A stretch of 55,007 nt of DNA from Methylobacterium sp. E-005 (GCF_022829725.1 NZ_JAKSYG010000065.1:1-55007), one strand, 5' to 3'. Counted from the first letter of the stretch, positions 27,192 through 41,931 are shown. Numbers and translations: made by a program. The notes: generated by a model not told the origin, from the sequence alone.

Positions 27192-27203
27192 GCTAGATTT
27201 ACA
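27186..27203. promoter_or_regulatory. PpsR/CrtJ-type operator TGT-N12-ACA
   Basis: The sequence TGTCAAGCTAGATTTACA fits the TGT-N12-ACA consensus bound by PpsR/CrtJ in purple bacteria. It begins 30 bases upstream of the bchG ATG and covers the presumed -35 TTGACA, so aerobic repression by steric hindrance is the obvious reading. A ppsR gene is encoded 300 bases upstream. Confidence 0.75.
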
Positions 27204-27507
27204 CCGGGGCAACCGAATGTCCGATCGGTTTGTCGGGCGAATACATCCAGAGATTGAGAATACAAAATGCAGATGAACACGAAATCTTGTGTGCCGGGGG
27301 GGGTTTTGGCGCAGTCGGAGAGCGCCTTACCGCGGGCCGGCGGCGCGGAACGAGCGGCGGGATCCGCGCGTCTCCCTCCCCCCCCGCAGAGGGGGGGAGG
27401 GACGGCGCACGGGAGGTCTGGACCGCCAGTCCTGTCGACTGGATGGTGATCCCGAAGCCCGGATCGGCGAACCGGCCAGCCCGTACGCGCGCGGGACCGC
27501 CCCGCGA
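27204..27507. other. Non-coding gap between ppsR and bchG
   Basis: The 351 bases between the ppsR stop and the bchG start hold the bchG control sites at one end. Also present are an AT-rich stretch (27236-27290), two runs of G, and a family-1 repeat fragment (27372-27402). The ORFs that cross it are repeat translations. The GGCGCAGTCGGAGAGCGCC hairpin at about 27308-27326 could stop ppsR transcripts but lacks a T run. Confidence 0.5.
27372..27402. repeat. Family-1 GC-rich palindromic repeat, fragment
   Basis: A single hairpin CTCCCTCCCC...GGGGGGGAGGGA matches the outer arm of the repeats at 8-180 and 38859-39025. Confidence 0.65.
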
Positions 27508-28953
27508 TCACTCCGCCTCGATCGGCCCGTCCAGATCGCCGACGCCGTAGCGGCGCATCTTGGCGTAGAGGCCCTGCCGGCTGAGGCCCAGCATCTCGGC
27601 GGCCGAGGCCCGGTTGTCCCGGGTGATCCGCAGGGCTGCCTCGATACACAATTTCTCGATCAGGTCGGTCGTTTCGCGGACCAGCGTCTTCATCGAGACC
27701 CGGCCGACCAGTTCGGCCATCTGCTCAACCGAGCGCGGCACCTCGCGCCCGCCGCCGAATCGGCCCTCCGGGATCCGGCGCGGGGCCGGGCGGATCGCGA
27801 AGCCCAGGCAGGGGCGGGCGCCCGCCACCGAGACGGCCGCGACCTCCACATCCTCCACGCCGCCATAGGCGCCGCGGATGACCGTCGCGAAGCGCCGCAC
27901 CGCGCCGTGATCGGCGAGCGTCGCGAACAGGGCCTGCGCCTCGGTCTCGTCGCGGCCGAGCCAGTGATCCACGGTCCGCCCGCGGACCTGCCCTTCGGTG
28001 GCGAGTTGGGCCAGTTCCAGGAAGGCGGCGTTGGCGGTCAGGATCCGCCGGCTCGGATCGGTGACCACGAACCCCTCGGGCATCGCCTCGATCACCGTCT
28101 GGGTCGGGACGTCCTGGCCGGGCCCGGCCTCGGCGGGCGCCGTGTCGGCCACGAGTCGCATTAACGCGCTGGCGCCGCCCTCGCCCCGGAACAGCGAGAC
28201 CGAGACGCAGACCTCGCCGCGCCCCTGCGGCAGGGCGGCCCGGATCTCCCCGGCCTGCCCGGTCGCCCGCAGGGCGGCGAACTGCGCCTCCAGGGCCCGC
28301 GTGCTGCCGGCATCGAAGAGTTCGACCACGTCCTGGCCGGCGACCCGCTTGGCGGGGCGGCCGAGCAGCCGCGCGGCGGCCGGGTTCGCCTCCGCCACCC
28401 GCCGTGTCCCGGCATCGACCACCAGCACCGGCTCGCCGGAGATCTGGAACAGGAGCCGGTAGCGGGTCTCGACCGCGCGCAGGCGCTCGTAATCCCGCTC
28501 CAGCGCCTGCTGGGTCTCCATCAGGCGGCGCTGGAGGCCCGCCACCGCCCGCATATCGCGCCCGAGCACAAGGATCGGGCCCCCCTTGGCCGGGCGGATC
28601 GAGGCGTAACGGATCGGCAGATCGATGCCGCTGGGGGAGGGGTGGTTGATCTGGCGCCAGCGGGTGATGCCCTCCGGCCGGGCGTCGCGCAGCAGGGCGT
28701 CGACCTTGGGCCGGCTCTCGACCGTCACGGTGTCGACCCAGCGCCGGCCCAGCCAGCCGGGGATGTTCTCCGCCTCGAGGTCGGTCCCGATCGAGGCGTC
28801 GCGGATCACGCCGTCCGCATCGATCACGAGGGAGAGATCGGCGGACGCCGCGACGATGCGCCCGACCGCCTCGCCATCGAGGTGGCCGGCCACCTGGTCC
28901 AGCACCGCGGGTGGTCCCGGGGGGATGGGGTGCGGCTGAAGCGACACGATCAC
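27508..28953 (-). CDS. ppsR: Photosynthesis repressor PpsR/CrtJ
   Basis: PpsR represses bch, crt and puc genes under oxygen and light by binding TGT-N12-ACA sites. The 481-residue protein has an N-terminal PAS (about 25-135), a Q-linker helix (about 137-165), two further PAS domains (about 165-270 and 285-400) and a C-terminal Fis-type HTH (about 436-475; ASAAEMLGLSRQGLYAKMRR). Cysteines at 249 and 436 sit where Rhodobacter CrtJ/PpsR has its redox pair, one in a central domain and one at the HTH. The start is GTG 28953. It follows aerR by about 30 bases in the same direction and probably controls the nearby bchG and bchF promoters. Confidence 0.94.
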   Translation of the reverse strand: MIVSLQPHPIPPGPPAVLDQVAGHLDGEAVGRIVAASADLSLVIDADGVIRDASIGTDLEAENIPGWLGRRWVDTVTVESRPKVDALLRDARPEGITRWRQINHPSPSGIDLPIRYASIRPAKGGPILVLGRDMRAVAGLQRRLMETQQALERDYERLRAVETRYRLLFQISGEPVLVVDAGTRRVAEANPAAARLLGRPAKRVAGQDVVELFDAGSTRALEAQFAALRATGQAGEIRAALPQGRGEVCVSVSLFRGEGGASALMRLVADTAPAEAGPGQDVPTQTVIEAMPEGFVVTDPSRRILTANAAFLELAQLATEGQVRGRTVDHWLGRDETEAQALFATLADHGAVRRFATVIRGAYGGVEDVEVAAVSVAGARPCLGFAIRPAPRRIPEGRFGGGREVPRSVEQMAELVGRVSMKTLVRETTDLIEKLCIEAALRITRDNRASAAEMLGLSRQGLYAKMRRYGVGDLDGPIEAE

Positions 28954-28958
28954 CGTGA

Positions 28959-28977
28959 TGTGATGGGGTGGATCACA
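28959..28977. promoter_or_regulatory. Palindrome in the aerR-ppsR gap
   Basis: TGTGATGGGGTGGATCACA is a 19-bp inverted repeat (arms TGTGAT/ATCACA). It resembles a PpsR site but with 13 rather than 12 central bases. It lies 6 bases upstream of the ppsR GTG, covering its ribosome-binding region, and could serve autoregulation or act as an RNA hairpin. Confidence 0.45.
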
Positions 28978-28983
28978 ACCCTT

Positions 28984-29892
28984 TCAACAGGCCAATGCCC
29001 GTCTGTCCAGCAAAGCTTCCGCGGCGGCAGGTGCGAGGCATGCATCGAGGGCACAGGCGTCCGCCCCCACGAAGCCAGCTTCGCCGCCGTGGCGCGCGAA
29101 ATAAGGTCCTCCCACCAGCACGCGGATTCCCGGATTGCGGGAGGCGCGCCGCACCTCCGCCACCGTCTCCGTCAGGACCGGCAGCAGGACGTCGGCGGAG
29201 AGCGACAGGCCGACCACCTCGAACCAGTCGGTCGCCAGCAGGGCGAGGGGATCGAGGCCGGGCGCCGGGACCACCGTGGTCACGTCCCAGCCGGCCTCCC
29301 GGAAGAAGCTCGCGACGATCGAGAGGCCGAATCGGTGCGTCTCGCCGGGGCAGGGCAGGAGCAGCACGCTGCGCCCGCCGATCGGGGCCGATTCGCTCTC
29401 CAGTTCCAGACAGAGGTGCCGACTGATCGCCTGCAGCCGCCCGAGCCCCTCGGTCACGGCCAGGAAATCGCAGGCATCCTCCTCCCACAGGCCCCCGAGA
29501 TGCCGGGCCGCCGGGGCGAGCAGATCGAGGAGCAGCCGGGCCAGGGGCAGGCCACCGTCCCGCAACGCTGCGATCTCGGCATCGAGATCCACCGGCCCAG
29601 GCGCCAGGAGGAGTGTGCTGAAGGCAGCGATCTCCTGCGGCGTCACCGCCCGGTCGACTTGGTCCCGGCGCCCGGCGCCCGGGCGGTGGGCCAGCATCAG
29701 CCGGGGCAGGATCTCGGCCTCGATCACGCGGGCGAGGGTGTCGGGCAGCGGGCGCACCGGCTCGGACCATGCCGGAGGCTGGTCGCGGAAGGCCGAGGGC
29801 TGGTCGCGGAAGGCCGGGGCGACATCGCTCACGGCGCCGCACCCGCCCGCAGCCAGTTCCAAGTGCTCGCCGAAATGCCTCCAGTGTCCCAT
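28984..29892 (-). CDS. aerR: Cobalamin-binding antirepressor AerR/PpaA
   Basis: AerR (PpaA) binds vitamin B12 photoreactively and blocks PpsR/CrtJ binding to target promoters. The 302-residue protein has a helical cap domain (about 50-170; WEEDACDFLAVTEGLGRLQ) and a Rossmann-like B12-binding domain (about 175-280). A cobalt-ligating His is likely in GETHRFG (H186), followed by FFREAGWDVTTVVP. ATG 29892 is preceded by GGAGGG. The GTG at 29898 would add two residues. A 7-residue tandem duplication AFRDQPS/AFRDQPP occurs near residue 30. It heads the aerR-ppsR operon and is divergent from bchF. Confidence 0.9.
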   Translation of the reverse strand: MGHWRHFGEHLELAAGGCGAVSDVAPAFRDQPSAFRDQPPAWSEPVRPLPDTLARVIEAEILPRLMLAHRPGAGRRDQVDRAVTPQEIAAFSTLLLAPGPVDLDAEIAALRDGGLPLARLLLDLLAPAARHLGGLWEEDACDFLAVTEGLGRLQAISRHLCLELESESAPIGGRSVLLLPCPGETHRFGLSIVASFFREAGWDVTTVVPAPGLDPLALLATDWFEVVGLSLSADVLLPVLTETVAEVRRASRNPGIRVLVGGPYFARHGGEAGFVGADACALDACLAPAAAEALLDRRALAC

Positions 29893-29915
29893 CGGCACCC
29901 TCCCTGAAACGGCTC

Positions 29916-29930
29916 CGGTTCGAGGAACCG
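29916..29930. promoter_or_regulatory. Perfect palindrome in the aerR leader
   Basis: CGGTTCGAGGAACCG has 6-bp perfect arms around a GAG centre, 24 bases upstream of the aerR ATG. It could be an operator or an mRNA hairpin in the aerR 5' leader. The cognate factor is unknown. Confidence 0.4.
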
Positions 29931-30117
29931 ACAGCTCCGCTCACACCTTCGGGTGCGGGATTACTCGCCCGTCTATTCTTCGGCTTTGACTGCCTCGGCA
30001 CTCAATATGCCAAGTCACCGGCCTGTCACCGGCCGTCTGTGGTCGAGCCTGACGATACGCTTCTTGACGATCTTGGCAATCATCCAAGACCAAGAAAAAC
30101 ATCACAGGTCAGTGTCA

Positions 30118-30157
30118 GAGCCTCAAAGCGTCAAGCGCACTTGACACTTTGAGGCTC
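30118..30157. promoter_or_regulatory. Large inverted repeat overlapping the putative bchF -35
   Basis: The arms GAGCCTCAAAG (30118-30128) and CTTTGAGGCTC (30147-30157) pair perfectly. After one mismatch the pairing continues as GTCAAG (30130-30135) with CTTGAC (30140-30145) around a 4-base CGCA loop, giving 18-base arms with a single mismatch. The right arm contains TTGACA (30141-30146), a candidate -35 for bchF with TAGCCT (30165-30170) 18 bases on. It would lie upstream of that start point, so it fits a DNA operator better than an RNA terminator. Confidence 0.6.
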
Positions 30158-30219
30158 AGCGCCCTAGCCTCTGCCAACGACGGGGCCCCGGGCACCGCCG
30201 AGATCAGGGGGGCGGATGC

Positions 30220-31997
<1,778 letters not shown>

Positions 31998-32001
31998 CGC
32001 C

Positions 32002-33565
32002 ATGCAGCTCACCCTTTGGACCTACGAGGGCCCCCCGCATATCGGCGCGATGCGCGTCGCCACGGCGATGTCCGGGCTGCACTACGTGCTGCACGCGCCG
32101 CAGGGCGACACCTATGCCGACCTGCTGTTCACGATGATCGAGCGGCGGGACGCCCGCCCACCCGTGACCTACACGACCTTCCGCGCCCAGGATCTCGGCC
32201 GCGACACCGCCGAGCTGTTCAAGCAGGCGGTCTCGGCCGCCCACGCGCGGTTCCAGCCCCAGGCGATGATCGTCGGCGCCTCCTGCACCGCCGAGCTGAT
32301 CCAGGACGATCCGGGCGGCCTCGCCAAGGCGCTCGACCTGCCGATCCCCGTGATCCCCCTGGAGTTGCCCGCCTACCAGAAGAAGGAGAACTGGGGCGCG
32401 TCGGAAACCTTCTACCGGCTGGTCCGCGCGCTCGCCGGGCCGCCGGCGCCGCGCCCCGCGCGTGAGCCCGGGCAACGCCCGCTCTGCAACATCCTCGGGC
32501 CGACGGCCCTGGGCTTCCGCCACCGGGACGACCTGATCGAGATCCGCCGGCTGCTCGACACCCTCGGCATCGCGGTGAATGTCGTGGCGCCGCTGGGCGC
32601 CACGCCCGCCGATCTCGGCCGGCTTCGGGAGGCCGACTTCAACGTCGTGCTCTATCCCGAGACCGCCCGGTCGGCCGCGGAGTATCTCAAGAAGAATTTC
32701 GGCCAGCCGTTCACGCAAACCATCCCGATCGGCGTCGGCGGCACCCGCCGGTTCGTCGAGGAGGTGGCGGGCCTCGCCGGGATCGATCCGGCGCCTTTGC
32801 TCGACGGGCCGGGCTCGCGGCTGCCCTGGTACTCCCGCTCGGTCGATTCGACCTATCTCACGGCCAAGCGCGTCTTCGTGTTCGGCGACGCCACCCACGC
32901 GATCGGCATCGCCCGGGTGGCGGCGAAGGAACTCGGCTTCACCGTGGTGGGGCTCGGCACCTACGGCCGTGAATTCGCCCGCGAGGTCCGCGCGGAGGCC
33001 GCCCTGCACGGCATCGAGGCGCTGATCACCGACGATTACCTCGTCGTCGAGGCGGCGATCCGCGCGGCGGCGCCGGAACTGGTGCTCGGCACCCAGATGG
33101 AGCGCCACGTCGCCAAGCGGCTCGGCATCCCCTGCGCGGTGATCTCGGCCCCGGTCCACGTCCAGGATTTCCCCGCCCGCTACGCCCCGCAGATGGGCTT
33201 CGAGGGTGCCAACGTCCTGTTCGACACCCTGGTCCATCCGCTGATGATGGGCCTCGAAGAACACCTCCTCGGCATGTTCCGGGAGGATCCCGAATTCCAC
33301 GACGGCGTCGGCCCCTCGCATCTCGGCGGCAAGTCCCACGGGACTCCGGCGGACGGGGCGCTCGAGGCCGCGGAACGGGCGCCGGCCGACCCCCCTCCGA
33401 CGCCGGCGCCCGTTCCGATTCTTTTGGACCGGGCGGCTTGGTCACCCGAGGCCGAGAAGGAATTGAAAAAAATCCCGTTCTTCGTGCGGGGCAAGGCGCG
33501 CACCAACACCGAGACCTTCGCCCGGGAGCGGCACCTGCCGCTCATCACCCTCGAGACCCTCTACG

Positions 33566-33591
<26 letters not shown>
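32002..33591 (+). CDS. bchB: Dark protochlorophyllide reductase subunit B
   Basis: The NifK-like partner of BchN is 529 residues long. The unusual aspartate cluster ligand of BchB is present as D36 ([11 protein letters not shown]), and a cluster cysteine is in [15 protein letters not shown]. The C-terminal extension contains a Pro/Ala linker and a final domain with [17 protein letters not shown]. The 3' end overlaps bchH by 26 bases, the longest overlap in the operon, so BchH initiation occurs within the bchB reading frame. Confidence 0.96.
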
Positions 33592-38159
<4,568 letters not shown>

Positions 38160-38160
<1 letters not shown>

Positions 38161-39053
38161 TGGCCAGCGCCAGCTACGACACCCGCCGGGGCGAACTCAC
38201 CACCTATTTCGACCGCACCGCGGTCGAGGCGTGGTCGCGCCTGACCTCGGACGCCCCGGTGAGCCGGATCCGCGCCACGGTGCGGGCCGGGCGCGACGCC
38301 ATGCGGGCGACGCTGCTCTCCTGGCTCCCGGCCGACATGACGGGCTTACGCCTCCTCGATGCCGGCTGCGGCACCGGGGCGCTCAGCGTCGAGGCGGCAC
38401 GGCGGGGTGCGGACGTGGTGGCGATCGACGTCTCGCCGGCGCTGATCGGGCTGGCCCAGGAGCGGCTGCCGGCGATCCCGGGCGCGGGGCGCATCGAGTT
38501 TCGCGTGGGCGACATGCTCGATCCCGGGCTCGGGCGGTTCGACCACGTGGTGGCGATGGATTCGCTGATCCACTACCGCGCCGCCGACATCGCCCGGGCG
38601 CTGGCGGCTTTGGGTGCGCGGACGGACGGGTCGGTGCTGTTCACCGTGGCGCCGCGCACGGCGTTGCTCACCGTGATGCACGCCGCCGGCAAGTTCTTCC
38701 CGCGGGGCGACCGCTCGCCGGCCATCGTGCCGGTGACGGAGCGCGGGCTGCGGCGGCGGATTTCTTCGGAAAAGGCCCTCGACGGCTTCGCCTGGGCGCA
38801 GAGCCACCGGATCAACAGCGGCTTCTACCTGTCGAACGCCATCGCGCTCACGCGCACCCTCCCTCCCCCCTCTGCGGGGGAGGGTACCCTGCGCAGCAGG
38901 GGGGGAGAGGGGCAGCGCGACGATGCGGGTTTCGGCTCGCGAAGCGACCTTTCCGGAAGCCGGTTTCCCCTCTCCCGACCCGGCCTGACGGCCGGCCCAC
39001 CCTCCCCCGCAGAGGGGGGAGGGGATGCAGTGGCGACCGGGGTGCGATCATGA
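38160..39053 (+). CDS. bchM: Mg-protoporphyrin IX methyltransferase with repeat-derived C-terminal tail
   Basis: BchM methylates the ring-C propionate of Mg-protoporphyrin IX with SAM, preparing it for cyclisation. The SAM site is LLDAGCGTGALSVEAARRGA (about 63-82), with VVAIDVSPALIGLAQERL next and AMDSLIHY later. The catalytic protein ends near residue 233 (YLSNAIALTR), the usual BchM length. A further 64 residues (to 297) are encoded wholly by a family-1 palindromic repeat (38859-39025) and are Gly/Ser/Pro/Arg-rich without resemblance to BchM. The stop overlaps the lhaA ATG in ATGA, so coupling to the next gene is preserved. Confidence 0.93.
38859..39025. repeat. Family-1 GC-rich palindromic repeat inside the bchM frame
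   Basis: This is a full copy of the element seen at 8-180: left arm CTCCCTCCCCCCTCTGCGGG, inner GAGAGGGGCAGCGCGACGA, and a right arm ending CCGCAGAGGGGGGAGGGG. It lies inside an otherwise gapless operon and is translated as the last 64 residues of bchM. Confidence 0.85.
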
Positions 39054-40477
39054 CCGCATCCCAAAAACTCACCCGCGCCCTGATGCGCCTCGGCCCGGCG
39101 ATCCTGCCCTTCGCGGATGCCGCCACCGTCGAGCTGCCCCTTGGCCGCCTGCTCCGCCTCGCCCTGTTCCAGGTCACCGTCGGCATGGCCGCGGTGCTGC
39201 TGATCGGTACCCTGAACCGGGTGATGATCGTCGAACTCGGCGTCCCGGCCTGGATCGTCGCGATGATGCTGGCGCTGCCGCTGGTCTTCGCCCCCCTGCG
39301 CGCGCTGGTCGGTTTCCGCTCGGACACGCACCGCTCGGTCCTGGGCTGGCGGCGGGTGCCCTATATCTGGTTCGGCACGCTGCTCCAGTTCGGCGGGCTG
39401 GCGATCATGCCCTTCGCCCTGCTGATCCTGTCGGGCGACACGACCGGGCCGCTCTGGGTCGGCGACCTCGCGGCGGCGCTCGCCTTCCTGCTGGTCGGCG
39501 CAGGACTCCACACCACCCAGACCGTGGGGCTGGCGCTGGCCACCGACCTCGCCCCCGCCCATGCCCGCCCGAAGGTGGTGGCTTTGCTCTGCGCGGCCCT
39601 GCTGTTCGGCATGATGGCGAGCGCGGTGCTGTTCGGCCTGTTCCTCGCGCATTTCTCGCCCGTGCGGCTGATCCAGGTGATCCAGGGCGCGGCGCTCGTC
39701 ACCATCATCCTCAACGGCTTCGCCCTGTGGAAGCAGGAGCCGCGCGACCCCAACCGCACCCGGGAGGCGCCGGCCCGCGACTTCCGCGCCTCCTGGCGGG
39801 CCTATGCCGGGGAGGGCACCGCCCGGCGCCGCCTCGTGGCGATCGGGCTTGGCACGGCCGGCTTCTCCATGCAGGACATCCTGCTCGAACCCTATGGCGG
39901 CCAGATCCTGCACCTCTCCGTGGGGGCAACCACGGCGCTGACCGCGCTGCTCGCCGCCGGCGGCGGGCTCGGCCTGCTGATCGCCGCGCGCTGGCTCAAC
40001 CGCGGCGGCGACCCGTTCCGGGTGTCGGCGGTCGGCGTCGCGATCGGCATCCTCGCCTTCTCGGCGGTGGTCTTCGCCGCCCCGCTCGCCTCCGCCGACC
40101 TGTTCGCCGCGGGCGTCAGCCTGATCGGGCTCGGCGGCGGGTTGTTCGCCCACGGCACGCTCACCGCCTCGATGAACCGCGCCGGCCCCGAGGATACCGG
40201 GCTGGCGCTCGGCGCCTGGGGCGCCGTGCAGGCCACCGCCGCCGGCCTGTCGATCGCGGTGAGCGGCCTCGTGCGCGACGTCGGCGGCGCCATCGCTCAG
40301 TCGGGCGTGCTCGGTGAGGGCATGAACGAGCCCGCCATCGGCTACCTGATCGTCTACCACATCGAGATCGCCCTCCTGTTCGCGGCCCTCCTCGCCCTGG
40401 GGCCGCTGGTGCGGGAGGACGCGCGGGCAGAGACGCAACTCCGGCTCGGCGGCGATCTTGCCGGCCGGACGGCCTGA
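39050..40477 (+). CDS. lhaA: LhaA/PucC-family light-harvesting complex assembly protein
   Basis: The 475-residue MFS-like protein has twelve membrane helices and the BCD-family features GTLNRVMIVELGVPAWIVA, GFRSDTHRSVLGWRRVPYIW, FSMQDILLEPYGGQIL and LALGAWGAVQATAAG. LhaA, encoded between bchM and puhA in purple bacteria, is needed for LH1 assembly and probably delivers bacteriochlorophyll. ATG 39050 overlaps the bchM stop. Position before puhA is diagnostic and distinguishes it from the paralogue at 24941-26272. Confidence 0.93.
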   Translation: MTASQKLTRALMRLGPAILPFADAATVELPLGRLLRLALFQVTVGMAAVLLIGTLNRVMIVELGVPAWIVAMMLALPLVFAPLRALVGFRSDTHRSVLGWRRVPYIWFGTLLQFGGLAIMPFALLILSGDTTGPLWVGDLAAALAFLLVGAGLHTTQTVGLALATDLAPAHARPKVVALLCAALLFGMMASAVLFGLFLAHFSPVRLIQVIQGAALVTIILNGFALWKQEPRDPNRTREAPARDFRASWRAYAGEGTARRRLVAIGLGTAGFSMQDILLEPYGGQILHLSVGATTALTALLAAGGGLGLLIAARWLNRGGDPFRVSAVGVAIGILAFSAVVFAAPLASADLFAAGVSLIGLGGGLFAHGTLTASMNRAGPEDTGLALGAWGAVQATAAGLSIAVSGLVRDVGGAIAQSGVLGEGMNEPAIGYLIVYHIEIALLFAALLALGPLVREDARAETQLRLGGDLAGRTA

Positions 40478-40495
40478 GACACGGGGAGGTCAACC

Positions 40496-41275
40496 ATGCC
40501 AACCGGCGCACTGACAGGTTACGTCGACGTCGCCCAGGTCGTGCTCTACGCCTTCTTCCTCTTCTTCGCGGGGCTGGTCTTCTGGCTGCGCCGCGAGGAC
40601 CGGCGCGAGGGCTATCCCCTGGAGAACGAGGCGGTCGGCCGGCGCAAGTCGGTCGATCCGTTCCTGATCCCCCGCTCCAAGGCGTTCCACCTGCCGGGCG
40701 GCGAGACCACCTACGCGCCGCAGGCCGTCCATGGCCGCGACGACGTCGAGACCGGCATCCCGGCCCGCAAGGTCGAGCCCTGGCCGGGCGCCCCCTACGA
40801 GCGCACCGACTCCTCGCTTCAGGCCGGCGTCGGCCCCGGCTCCTGGGTGCTCCGGCACAACGTCCACGACAGGACCTGGGACAACGAGATCCGGATTGTG
40901 CCCCTGCGGGTGGCGACGAACTTCGTCATCCACGAGGACGGCCCGAACCCGATCGGCATGACGGTGTTCGGCACCGACAACGCCGTGGCGGGCGTCGTCA
41001 GTGACGTCTGGGTCGATCGCGGTGAATCGCTGATCCGCTACTACGAGGTGGAACTCCCCACGGGCGGCCGCCGCCTGATGCCCACCACCTTCTGCCGGGC
41101 CGGCGGCTTCACCAAGACGGTCAAGTCCGAGGCGCTGCTCGCCAGCCAGTTCGCCGACATCCCCGAGACCCGCGACCCCGACAGCGTGACCTTCCTGGAG
41201 GAGGAGCGGATCATGTCCTACTTCGGCGCCGGTACGCTCTACGCCACGCCGGCCCGGGCGGAGCCCCTGATATGA
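40496..41275 (+). CDS. puhA: Photosynthetic reaction centre H subunit
   Basis: PuhA caps the L/M reaction-centre core on the cytoplasmic side and conducts protons to QB. The 259-residue protein has one N-terminal transmembrane helix (about 10-32, VVLYAFFLFFAGLVFWLRRE), the linker RREGYPLE, and a cytoplasmic beta-barrel domain with the conserved VVSDVWVDRGE and RIMSYFGAGTLYATP. A GGGGAGGT ribosome site precedes the ATG. The stop overlaps puhB in ATGA. The L and M genes (puf operon) are not in the window. Confidence 0.96.
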   Translation: MPTGALTGYVDVAQVVLYAFFLFFAGLVFWLRREDRREGYPLENEAVGRRKSVDPFLIPRSKAFHLPGGETTYAPQAVHGRDDVETGIPARKVEPWPGAPYERTDSSLQAGVGPGSWVLRHNVHDRTWDNEIRIVPLRVATNFVIHEDGPNPIGMTVFGTDNAVAGVVSDVWVDRGESLIRYYEVELPTGGRRLMPTTFCRAGGFTKTVKSEALLASQFADIPETRDPDSVTFLEEERIMSYFGAGTLYATPARAEPLI

Positions 41276-41922
41276 GCGGCGACTTCATTCCCGAGGGCAC
41301 CCTGCGGGGACTGCCCGGCCCGCTGCCGGCGGGTGAGCAGATCCTGTGGCAGGGCGCGCCCACCACCACGGGCCTGCTGGTGCGGGTGTTCCACGCCCGC
41401 CTCGTGATCGCGTGGTTCGGGATCTGCGGCCTCGCCTTCGCCCTCGCGGCGGGCTCGACCCCCGCGGCGCTGAAGGTGGTGCTGCCGACCCTGGTGATCG
41501 GCGCGGGCGGCGTGGCCCTGCTCTGGCTGCTCGCGTGGCTGACCCATCGCACCACGCTCTACACGATCACCAACCGCCGGATCGTGCTGCAGGCCGGGAT
41601 CGCCCTGCAGGTGACCCACAACCTGCCCTTCGCGCAGATCGACACTGCGGCGTTGCGCGCCTTCACGGATGGCACCGGTGACCTGCCGCTGCGGTTGCGG
41701 CCGGGCCTGCGTATCGCCTACCTTCAGCTCTGGCCGCATGCCCGGCCCTGGCATCTGTCGCGGACTGAGCCCATGCTGCGGTCCGTGCCGAACGCCGACG
41801 CCGCGGCGGCTGTGCTGGGACAGGCGCTCGCCGCCCATGCCGATGGCGCCGCGCCGCCGGTCCGGGTGGCGCGTCTCGGCCCGGCGAACGAGAATCCCGG
41901 CCGCCTCGTCGCGGCCGAGTAG
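41272..41922 (+). CDS. puhB: Photosynthetic complex assembly protein PuhB
   Basis: PuhB is a PH-domain-containing membrane protein that aids reaction-centre assembly in Rhodobacter. The 216-residue product has an N-terminal GEQILWQGAPTTTGLLVR, helices around residues 45-65 and 70-88, then the PH-type segment LYTITNRRIVLQAGIALQ. ATG 41272 overlaps the puhA stop. puhC follows after 9 bases, with a strong AGGAGGGAACG ribosome site. Confidence 0.92.
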   Translation: MSGDFIPEGTLRGLPGPLPAGEQILWQGAPTTTGLLVRVFHARLVIAWFGICGLAFALAAGSTPAALKVVLPTLVIGAGGVALLWLLAWLTHRTTLYTITNRRIVLQAGIALQVTHNLPFAQIDTAALRAFTDGTGDLPLRLRPGLRIAYLQLWPHARPWHLSRTEPMLRSVPNADAAAAVLGQALAAHADGAAPPVRVARLGPANENPGRLVAAE

Positions 41923-41931
41923 GAGGGAACG

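Larger units (their letters stand above)
29893..30219. promoter_or_regulatory. Divergent aerR-bchF control region
   Basis: This 327-base gap separates the regulatory operon from the main bch-puh operon and must contain both promoters. It is AT-richer than the coding DNA. It holds a palindrome in the aerR leader, a TCTTGG-N7-CCAAGA inverted repeat (about 30070-30088) and the large inverted repeat described separately. No exact TGT-N12-ACA site was found by eye. Confidence 0.6.

Noticed and set aside
27300..27335. tRNA-like GGCGCAGTCGGAGAGCGCC segment
   Set aside because: Only a D-arm-like hairpin is present; no anticodon or T arm or acceptor stem could be matched around it.
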